A stretch of DNA of 5,048 nt, taken from contig JAJYKG010000170.1 in NCBI GenBank assembly GCA_021788795.1, forward strand, positions 1 to 5,048, in the 5' to 3' direction. The DNA comes from Thermoplasmata archaeon (GTDB lineage Archaea; Thermoplasmatota; Thermoplasmata; RBG-16-68-12). The number at the start of each line of letters is the position of its first letter. Within the stretch, counting starts at the first letter, position 1. The notes under the pieces were generated by a model. That model did no database searches and was not told where the DNA came from. It saw only the letters and a list, made by a program, of their open reading frames with translations. The position numbers and the translations under genes are program-made. Below are positions 1 through 4,055 of the stretch, piece by piece.

Positions 1-1
1 G

Positions 2-160
2 GGATGCGCCGCGGGGGACGTGTGCCCCGCGACGTTCCGCGGCGATGCGGCCGACTGGGACCTGCCGGATCCGAAGGGCAAGAGCCTCGAGGACGTCCGC
101 CGCATCCGGGACGAGATCGAGCGCCGCGTGCGGGCGTTCCTGGACGAGGTGGGCCCGTGA
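2..160 (+). CDS. arsC: Arsenate reductase, LMW-phosphatase type, C-terminal part (5' truncated by window)
   Basis: The frame ending at TGA 158-160 is open to the left window edge and gives 52 residues of a thioredoxin-coupled arsenate reductase, a cytoplasmic enzyme that reduces arsenate to arsenite for export. The visible part starts GCAAGDVCPATF, with two cysteines six residues apart. These fit the second and third cysteines of the family's disulfide relay. It continues with DWDLPDPKGKSLEDVRRIRDEI, the conserved Asp-Pro segment that carries the general acid, and then the C-terminal amphipathic helix. The catalytic P-loop (CX5R) would lie upstream and cannot be checked. The next gene, 24 nt downstream, is the arsenite exporter acr3, which strongly supports the arsenic role over a generic tyrosine phosphatase. 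The arsC symbol covers unrelated families; this one is the LMW-PTP fold, not the glutaredoxin-linked one. Confidence 0.85.
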   Translation, partial: GCAAGDVCPATFRGDAADWDLPDPKGKSLEDVRRIRDEIERRVRAFLDEVGP

Positions 161-167
161 CGCGTTC

Positions 168-174
168 GGGGAGG
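168..174 (+). promoter_or_regulatory. Shine-Dalgarno site of acr3, supporting a TTG start
   Basis: GGGGAGG lies 10 nt before the TTG at 185, a normal spacing. The acr3 frame is closed upstream by TGA at 158-160, and the next in-frame ATG (248) lies inside the first membrane helix, so this site favours TTG 185 as the start. No TATA-like element occurs in the 24 nt between arsC and acr3, so the two are probably one transcript. Confidence 0.6.
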
Positions 175-184
175 CGGATGCGGG

Positions 185-1279
185 TTGGCTGACGACGCCG
201 AGTTCACCCTCTTCGACCGGCTCACGACCGTCTGGATCCTCCTCGCCATGGTCGTGGGCGTGGGCCTGGGAGCGCTCGTTCCCGGGGTCTCGGCCTGGCT
301 CAACTCCGTCTCCTGGTCCGGGATCTCCATCCCGCTGGCCATCGGGCTCATCTGGATGATGTACCCGCCCCTCGCCCGCGTCCGGTACGGGGACCTCCCC
401 CGTCTCGCGGCGAACCGCAAGCTCATGGCCGTCTCCCTCTTCCAGAACTGGATCCTCGGGCCGTTCGTCATGTTCGCCCTCGCCTGGCTCTTCCTCCCCG
501 ACCTCCCCTACTTCCGCGTCGGGCTCATCATCGTCGGGCTGGCGCGGTGCATCGCGATGGTCCTCGTCTGGAACGCGATGGCCGACGGCTCCGCGGAGTA
601 CGCGGCCCTCCTCGTCGGCCTGAACAGCATCTTCCAGATGCTCCTCTACTCCGTCCTCGCGTGGTTCTTCGTCACCCTCCTCTCGGGCTGGGTCGGCGGC
701 GCGACCGCGGCCCAGACGGTCCCCATCTCCATCGTCGACGTCGCGGGGACCGTGCTGTTCTACCTCGGCATCCCCCTGGCCATGGGGTACGTCACCCGCG
801 CCGTCCTGGTCCGGCGCCGCGGCGAATCGTGGTACGAGGGCGTGTTCATGAAGCGCCTCGCGCCGACCGCGATCCTTGGCCTCCTCTTCACCGTGGTCGT
901 GATGTTCTCCATGCAGGGCGGCAACATCGTGGGACTGCCCTGGGACGTGGTCCGGATCGCCGTGCCACTGGCCTTCTACTTCGTCATCATGTTCTTCCTT
1001 TCCTTCGGGCTCTCGAAACGCCTCGGCTTCTCGTACGAGGAGACGACGACCCTGTCCTTCACCGCGGCGAGCAACAACTTCGAGCTCGCGATCGCCACCA
1101 CGGTGGGCGTCTTCGGCATCGCGTCCGGCCAGGCCTTCGCGGCGGTCATCGGCCCCCTGATCGAGGTGCCCGTCCTCCTGAGCCTCGTGAACGTGGCTCT
1201 CCGGTTCCGGCCGCGGTTCGCCGGCAAGAGAGGGGCCAAGGCCGAGCCGGCTCCCGCGGTCTTAGGAGACCCGAAATAG
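185..1279 (+). CDS. acr3: Arsenite efflux permease, Acr3 family
   Basis: This 364-residue integral membrane protein exports arsenite driven by the proton-motive force, and its length is typical of Acr3. About ten hydrophobic segments can be seen, the first at residues 13-35. Family landmarks are present: GLARCIAMVLVWN (118-130) carries Cys122, the essential cysteine of helix 4 and the only cysteine in the protein. EYAALLVGLNSIFQ (138-151) follows. SFTAASNNFELAIA (291-304) carries the conserved Glu300 of helix 9, and GPLIEVPV (323-330) carries Glu327 of helix 10. The C-terminal tail is short, basic and Ala/Pro-rich. The start is TTG, chosen from the ribosome binding site at 168-174 and the upstream stop. 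It is co-directional with the arsenate reductase, giving a complete reduce-and-export pair. No ArsR-type regulator is in the window; it may lie upstream. The unrelated ArsB permease family is excluded by these motifs. Confidence 0.95.
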   Translation: MADDAEFTLFDRLTTVWILLAMVVGVGLGALVPGVSAWLNSVSWSGISIPLAIGLIWMMYPPLARVRYGDLPRLAANRKLMAVSLFQNWILGPFVMFALAWLFLPDLPYFRVGLIIVGLARCIAMVLVWNAMADGSAEYAALLVGLNSIFQMLLYSVLAWFFVTLLSGWVGGATAAQTVPISIVDVAGTVLFYLGIPLAMGYVTRAVLVRRRGESWYEGVFMKRLAPTAILGLLFTVVVMFSMQGGNIVGLPWDVVRIAVPLAFYFVIMFFLSFGLSKRLGFSYEETTTLSFTAASNNFELAIATTVGVFGIASGQAFAAVIGPLIEVPVLLSLVNVALRFRPRFAGKRGAKAEPAPAVLGDPK

Positions 1280-1303
1280 GGCCGCATCAGCGAGGCCGCC
1301 TCA

Positions 1304-1314
1304 CGTTTAAATAT
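1304..1314 (+). promoter_or_regulatory. Archaeal-type TATA box of sodN
   Basis: CGTTTAAATAT is an isolated AT-rich patch in a stretch that is otherwise very GC-rich. TTTAAA (1306-1311) is centred 28.5 nt before the ATG at 1337. Archaeal transcription normally starts about 25-28 nt after the box centre, so the sodN mRNA should be leaderless or have a leader of only a few bases. The same nine bases, CGTTTAAAT, occur at the same spacing before the reductase gene on the other strand. The upstream BRE region is not strongly purine-rich. Confidence 0.65.
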
Positions 1315-1336
1315 GGGGGTCGGCTACGACGCGAAC

Positions 1337-1858
1337 ATGTCCCTCGCACACAAGCTACTCCGAGCCTTGGACCGGGTCCGTCCGGCCCCGGTGGCCCACG
1401 CGCACTGCGACATCCCGTGCGGCATCTACGACCCCCACAACGCCCAGATGGCGGCCCACACGGTCATCCGCATGGTGGACCTGATCAACCAGCTCGAGAA
1501 GCCGGGGGCGAACGCGACCCCGGAGCAGAAGCAGGAGTACCACAACAAGCTCCAGCGCTACATCGCGACGAAGGAGCAGCACGCGGAGCTGTACAAGCAC
1601 GAGGTCCGCGTCCTCTACGGGGACTACTTCAAGCCCGAGCACGTCCAGCAGTTCCCGTCCCTCCACGACACGGTCTGGAAGGCCCTGAAGGCGGGGAGCA
1701 AGGGGCGCCAGGAGGTCAACCTAGCCGCCGCCGAGGACATGCTCAAGCTCGCGAACGAGATCGCCGAGGGGTTCTGGAAGACGAAGGGCATCGCGACGTA
1801 CAAGGCGAAGGCCCCCTACCCGACCGCGCGCGAGACCGTCTACCCTAAGCTCGCGTAG
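1337..1858 (+). CDS. sodN: Nickel superoxide dismutase precursor
   Basis: This 173-residue precursor is an enzyme that dismutates superoxide to oxygen and hydrogen peroxide in a homohexameric four-helix-bundle fold. The nickel hook HCDIPCGIYDP (residues 23-33) supplies the ligands. After removal of a 22-residue propeptide ending VAHA, His1, Cys2 and Cys6 bind nickel, and Asp3 and Tyr9 are also kept. The family core follows: KEQHAELYKHEVRVLYGDYFKPEH, then FPSLHDTVWKALK and EGFWKTKG. The mature form is about 151 residues, longer than the roughly 117 of Streptomyces, because of a Tyr/Pro-rich tail ending in YPKLA. ATG 1337 was chosen over the in-frame ATG at 1313, which overlaps the TATA box and could not be transcribed. 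The maturation protease gene follows 15 nt downstream. At mature positions 17 and 47 this protein has Ala and His where the Streptomyces enzyme has Glu and Arg. Third positions are almost all G/C, so sodN looks native or fully ameliorated. Confidence 0.95.
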   Translation: MSLAHKLLRALDRVRPAPVAHAHCDIPCGIYDPHNAQMAAHTVIRMVDLINQLEKPGANATPEQKQEYHNKLQRYIATKEQHAELYKHEVRVLYGDYFKPEHVQQFPSLHDTVWKALKAGSKGRQEVNLAAAEDMLKLANEIAEGFWKTKGIATYKAKAPYPTARETVYPKLA

Positions 1859-1873
1859 GCGATATGGGGAGCC

Positions 1874-2179
1874 GTGCTCCCCCTCGCCCGGTTCCGCGTC
1901 GAGGACAACAGCATGGAGCCCGCGCTCCGCCCCGGCGACTACGTGATCGTGAACCGCTGGGCGTACCGCCGCAGGGACCCGGAGGCGGGGGACGTCGTGG
2001 TCCTCCGGAACCCGGAGGCTCCCGGGCAGTTCCTCGTCAAGCGGGTGATGTCCGGGGACCGCCTGACCGGCCTCTTCGTCCTCGGGGACAACGCGGCCCA
2101 CAGCCGGGACAGCCGAGCGTTCGGCATGGTACCCCTGCACCTCGTCGTGGGGAAGGTGCGGCATACCGCGAAACCCTGA
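1874..2179 (+). CDS. sodX: NiSOD maturation protease, S26 signal-peptidase family
   Basis: This 101-residue serine protease is expected to cut the SodN propeptide just before the histidine of the nickel hook, so that the free amino terminus can bind nickel. It has S26 features: DNSMEPALRPGDYV (11-24) with nucleophile Ser13, GDVVVLRNP (39-47), FLVKRV (53-58) with general base Lys56, and LGDNAAHSRDSRAFG, the late signal-peptidase box. There is no membrane anchor, so it is probably a soluble cytoplasmic enzyme, unlike true signal peptidases. The start is GTG. The frame is closed by a stop at 1856-1858, no ATG precedes Ser13, and starting at the ATG of residue 14 would remove the nucleophile. The ribosome binding site is weak: GGGGAG sits only 2 nt before GTG, so translation may depend on coupling to sodN, 15 nt upstream. 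The sodN-sodX pairing is the usual arrangement for this enzyme and makes the assignment firm. Confidence 0.93.
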   Translation: MLPLARFRVEDNSMEPALRPGDYVIVNRWAYRRRDPEAGDVVVLRNPEAPGQFLVKRVMSGDRLTGLFVLGDNAAHSRDSRAFGMVPLHLVVGKVRHTAKP

Positions 2180-2197
2180 GGGCGCGGTCCGCGAGCG

Positions 2198-2210
2198 CGA
2201 AAGGTTTATT
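2198..2210 (+). promoter_or_regulatory. Archaeal-type promoter (BRE + TATA) of the fluoride operon
   Basis: CGAAAGG (2198-2204, BRE-like) is followed by TTTATT (2205-2210), the only AT-rich block between sodX and crcB. Its centre (2207.5) predicts initiation around 2233-2236, almost exactly where the conserved fluoride aptamer begins (2234). Two independent signals therefore agree on the start of the transcript. Confidence 0.6.
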
Positions 2211-2212
2211 CC

Positions 2213-2228
2213 GGCGGGTCGTCCCGCC
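2213..2228 (+). repeat. Perfect inverted repeat inside the crcB core promoter
   Basis: GGCGGG (2213-2218) and CCCGCC (2223-2228) are perfect complements separated by TCGT. The element lies between the TATA box and the predicted start site, where a bound repressor would block polymerase. If the transcript instead began further upstream, it would form a 6-bp hairpin. There is no T-run after it, so a terminator is unlikely. High GC makes such repeats easier by chance, so an operator role is only a suggestion. Confidence 0.4.
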
Positions 2229-2233
2229 GCCGC

Positions 2234-2285
2234 GGGTGATGAGGCCCGCCCCAACCGCCCCGCCCGGGGCTGATGGCTTCTACGG
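2234..2285 (+). promoter_or_regulatory. Fluoride riboswitch (crcB motif aptamer)
   Basis: This 52-nt stretch follows the crcB-motif RNA throughout and has the same length as the structurally studied Thermotoga petrophila aptamer as I recall it. Stem 1 is GGGTG (2234-2238) with CGCCC (2247-2251), including one T-G wobble. Its loop holds ATGAGGCC. Then comes CAACC, and stem 2 is GCCCC (2257-2261) with GGGGC (2266-2270) closing a GCCC loop. The conserved TGATGGCTTCTAC follows at 2271-2283. GAGGCC (2241-2246) can pair with GGCTTC (2275-2280), giving the expected pseudoknot with one G-T wobble. The aptamer sits 60 nt before a crcB fluoride channel gene, the classic target. It should sense intracellular fluoride and raise expression of crcB and the DUF190 gene. 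No U-tract follows, so control is more likely translational than by termination. Confidence 0.93.
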
Positions 2286-2319
2286 TGAACCGGGCGAGAC
2301 GGCGTCGGGGCCCCGCGGG

Positions 2320-2346
2320 TCCCTGCGCCGAGGAACGGTGCAGGGA
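2320..2346 (+). promoter_or_regulatory. Hairpin covering the crcB start: likely riboswitch expression platform
   Basis: TCCCTGC (2320-2326) pairs perfectly with GCAGGGA (2340-2346), and GCC/GGT (2327-2329 with 2337-2339) can extend the stem to 10 bp. The apical loop would be GAGGAAC. The stem includes the A of the crcB ATG (2346) and the whole stretch just upstream, including GGTG (2337-2340) at normal ribosome-binding spacing; GAGG (2330-2333) sits in the loop. This fits a translational switch in which the start region is hidden without fluoride. How ligand binding would open the hairpin is not evident from the sequence. Confidence 0.55.
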
Positions 2347-2723
2347 TGGACTGGGACCAAGTGGAGCTCGTCGGCGTCGTCGCGACCGGGAGCGTCGTGC
2401 GGTACTTCGCGTCGGGAGGGCTCACCCGGGGGGACTTCCCCTGGGGCGCGTTCTTCGTGAACATCACGGGGAGCTTCCTGCTCGCCGTCGTCTTCTTCCT
2501 GGCCATGGGCCGCGGGTTCATCACCTCGGACCTCCGGGCCCTGGTGTTCGTGGGCATCTTCGGCGGATACACGACGATGTCCACGTTCAGCCTGGAGACG
2601 GTGACCCTCCTCACGGAAGGGCAGCTCGGCTGGGCCGCGGCAAACGTCTTCCTGAACGGCGGGCTATGCGTGGTCGGGGCCTACCTGGGGCGGGCCGTGG
2701 GGATGCTGCTCGGGGGCGCGTGA
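2346..2723 (+). CDS. crcB: Fluoride-specific ion channel, Fluc/CrcB family
   Basis: This 125-residue membrane protein forms a dual-topology homodimeric channel that lets fluoride leave the cytoplasm. Four hydrophobic segments lie at about residues 6-24, 34-54, 62-82 and 96-118, matching the family's four helices and length. Family motifs are GSVVRY (15-20), FFVNITGSFLL (36-46) with the pore Asn39, and GIFGGYTTMSTFSLE (70-84), the broken helix 3 that binds the central sodium ion and lines the pore. One oddity is that the first Phe-box residue, normally Phe in TTFSTFS, is Met78 here; the second, Phe81, is kept. A single crcB copy fits a homodimer. ATG 2346 is the natural start, giving a standard short amino terminus. 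The gene is preceded by a fluoride riboswitch and followed 1 nt later by a DUF190 gene, almost certainly on the same mRNA. Confidence 0.96.
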   Translation: MDWDQVELVGVVATGSVVRYFASGGLTRGDFPWGAFFVNITGSFLLAVVFFLAMGRGFITSDLRALVFVGIFGGYTTMSTFSLETVTLLTEGQLGWAAANVFLNGGLCVVGAYLGRAVGMLLGGA

Positions 2724-2724
2724 G

Positions 2725-3054
2725 ATGGACCTCGCGGAGAAGGCGGTGCGCGTGAAGATCTACGTCGGGGAGTCGGACCGGTACGGCGGCCTTCCGGCGT
2801 ACAAGGCCGTCGTCCACTACCTCCGGGAGCAGGGAGTCTGGGGGGCCACGGTCACCCGCGGCGTCTACGGGTTCGGGAAGCGGAGCCTGCTGCACACGTC
2901 GACGCCGCTGCGGCTGAGCGAGGACCTGCCGATGATCATCGAGGCGGTGGACTCGGAGAAGAAAATCACGGCGGCGATCGCGAAGATCAGCGAGATGGTG
3001 AAGGGAGGCCTCATCACCGTCGAGGATGTCCGCGTGCTGCGGCACCTGGGCTGA
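2725..3054 (+). CDS. DUF190 family protein, PII-like fold, linked to fluoride channel
   Basis: This 109-residue soluble protein belongs to DUF190, a family with a ferredoxin-like fold similar to PII signalling proteins and often encoded next to crcB. Matching blocks are VRVKIYVGESDRYGG (8-22), YKAVVHYLREQGVWGATVTRGVYGFG (26-51), LSEDLPMIIEAVDSEKKI (64-81) and GGLITVEDVRVL (94-105). The length covers the whole domain. ATG 2725 lies one base after the crcB stop, so the two should be translationally coupled and share the riboswitch. No function is established for the family to my knowledge. From its fold and context it may regulate the channel or sense a ligand linked to fluoride stress, but this is inference. 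The gene ends 5 bp from the stop of the convergent reductase gene. Confidence 0.92.
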   Translation: MDLAEKAVRVKIYVGESDRYGGLPAYKAVVHYLREQGVWGATVTRGVYGFGKRSLLHTSTPLRLSEDLPMIIEAVDSEKKITAAIAKISEMVKGGLITVEDVRVLRHLG

Positions 3055-3059
3055 GGGGC

Positions 3060-3860
3060 TCAGTCCCACTTCTCGAACCGCACGAGGGCGAACCCGAGCT
3101 GCTTGCACAGCTTCGACACGTCCTCGACCATGTTGTTGAGCCCGCAGATGAGGACCTGCTTGTTCGCGTAGTCCTTGAGCTCGTTCTGGATGATCTTCTG
3201 GACGTAGCCCACGCGGCCCTGGTAGTCCGGCCGCTCCGGACGGGAGACGGTGGAGTAGTAGTGGAAGTTCGGGTGCTCCCGCTCCCACTTGAGGAACAGG
3301 TCGTGGTAGATGAGCTCGTACGTGTACCGGGTGCCGAACACGAGGTGGATCTCGTGCCCGTCGTCCAAGTTGTTCTGGAAGAGGTGCCCCAGGTGGGACA
3401 CATACGGCGCGACGCCGGTCCCCGTGGCGACGAAGACCGTGTCGTACTCCAGCGGCTCCTGCAGGACGAAGCGGCCCAGGGGCGCGATCGTCGAGAGCTT
3501 CGTGCCGGGCGTGAGGTGGTGCATGTAGTTCGACATGAAGCCGCCCTCGACGACCTTGACGCAGAGCTCGAGGTAGTCCTTGTTCTCCGGCCACGAGGCG
3601 ATCGAATACGGCCGGGAGACCTTCTTGCCGTCCTTCTCCGCGAAGATCGAGATGAACTGGCCCGGTTCGAAGTCGAAGACGGGCTCGTTCTCGAAGGCGA
3701 AACGGATCAGGTAGGTCTCCGGGTACTTCGGTGCGATGTCGAAGACCTCCTGGACGATGGCGGTGTGGCGGCCCGACCGGTACTTGGGAGGCGCTTCCTT
3801 GACCACGGGCTTGGCGGGGGTGATTGCGGGAGCGGGGGTCGGCGCCGTTCCTTGCATCAT
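3060..3860 (-). CDS. Ferredoxin-NADP+ reductase-type FAD oxidoreductase
   Basis: This 266-residue flavoprotein of the ferredoxin-NADP+ reductase superfamily is expected to move electrons between NAD(P)H and a small carrier such as ferredoxin in the cytoplasm. The FAD domain has PGQFISIF (66-73), RPYS (83-86), which stacks on the flavin, and GGFMSNY (106-112), which contacts the FAD pyrophosphate. The nucleotide domain has GTGVAPYVS (147-155), FGTRY (175-179) and CGLNNMVED (239-247). There are no iron-sulfur cysteine clusters, so it lacks the fused ferredoxin of oxygenase reductases. It ends in RFEKWD, with a tryptophan where bacterial-type enzymes carry a terminal aromatic or VEK-like end that controls nicotinamide access. 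The first 27 residues are an unusual Pro/Ala/Lys-rich tail, probably disordered. ATG 3860 is chosen because a TATA box ends 25 nt upstream; ATG 3857 is also possible. The electron partner cannot be told from the sequence. Nearby katG and sodN suggest, but do not show, an oxidative-stress role. Confidence 0.87.
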   Translation of the reverse strand: MMQGTAPTPAPAITPAKPVVKEAPPKYRSGRHTAIVQEVFDIAPKYPETYLIRFAFENEPVFDFEPGQFISIFAEKDGKKVSRPYSIASWPENKDYLELCVKVVEGGFMSNYMHHLTPGTKLSTIAPLGRFVLQEPLEYDTVFVATGTGVAPYVSHLGHLFQNNLDDGHEIHLVFGTRYTYELIYHDLFLKWEREHPNFHYYSTVSRPERPDYQGRVGYVQKIIQNELKDYANKQVLICGLNNMVEDVSKLCKQLGFALVRFEKWD

Positions 3861-3885
3861 ACGACGCTGGGCACCGCCAGGTCCG

Positions 3886-3894
3886 ATTTAAACG
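3886..3894 (-). promoter_or_regulatory. Archaeal-type TATA box of the reductase gene
   Basis: Read on the minus strand this is CGTTTAAAT, preceded by GACAAA, which is BRE-like. TTTAAA (3887-3892) is centred 29.5 nt before the ATG at 3860, so the mRNA should be leaderless or nearly so. The nine-base core is identical to that of sodN, and the spacing differs by only 1 nt, which supports both. It gives the reductase its own promoter, separate from katG upstream. Confidence 0.65.
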
Positions 3895-3926
3895 TTTGTC
3901 CGCAGTTGTCGCGCACCGGAAATCGT

Positions 3927-3940
3927 TTAGGCTTTCCTAA
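3927..3940. repeat. Short palindrome between katG and the reductase promoter
   Basis: TTAGG (3927-3931) and CCTAA (3936-3940) are perfect complements around CTTT. The palindrome lies 33 bp upstream of the reductase TATA box in the only AT-rich patch of this 195-bp intergenic region. It could be a regulator site for the reductase gene or a weak hairpin at the end of the katG transcript. Five-base arms are short, so chance cannot be excluded. The rest of the region, outside the reductase promoter, shows nothing recognisable. Confidence 0.3.
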
Positions 3941-4055
3941 TTCAGGGCGACTGGGTCGTGCTCGCTGCGATCCACACGCGCTTCGTCATCCGGAGGTCGG
4001 CAGCGGCCACGGCAGCCCGTTCCATGTGCGGAGGCGACAAGCCGCGGGGCGGCGG

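Noticed and set aside
547..1848. A 433-codon plus-strand open frame across acr3 and sodN
   Set aside because: It overlaps two unmistakable genes in another frame and its product is Arg/Pro/His-rich with no domain.
2213..2228. The inverted repeat as an intrinsic terminator of sodX
   Set aside because: There is no T-run after the stem, and it lies after the crcB TATA box, not directly after sodX.
2306..2315. CGGGGCCCCG palindrome between aptamer and crcB
   Set aside because: It has no loop, so it cannot fold as a simple hairpin; it is likely a by-product of GC richness, although it might take part in alternative pairing.
2273..2755. A plus-strand frame starting inside the riboswitch and covering crcB
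   Set aside because: Its start is the conserved TGATG of the aptamer, and the product is Arg-rich and unlike any family; crcB is in the other frame.
2611..3594. A 327-codon minus-strand frame
   Set aside because: It is antisense to the DUF190 gene and out of frame with the reductase, with shadow-like composition.
3942..4025. A possible 27-residue minus-strand small ORF (MERAAVAAADLRMTK...) between katG and the reductase
   Set aside because: It has no recognisable ribosome binding site or promoter and no family match, and short open frames are frequent at this GC content.
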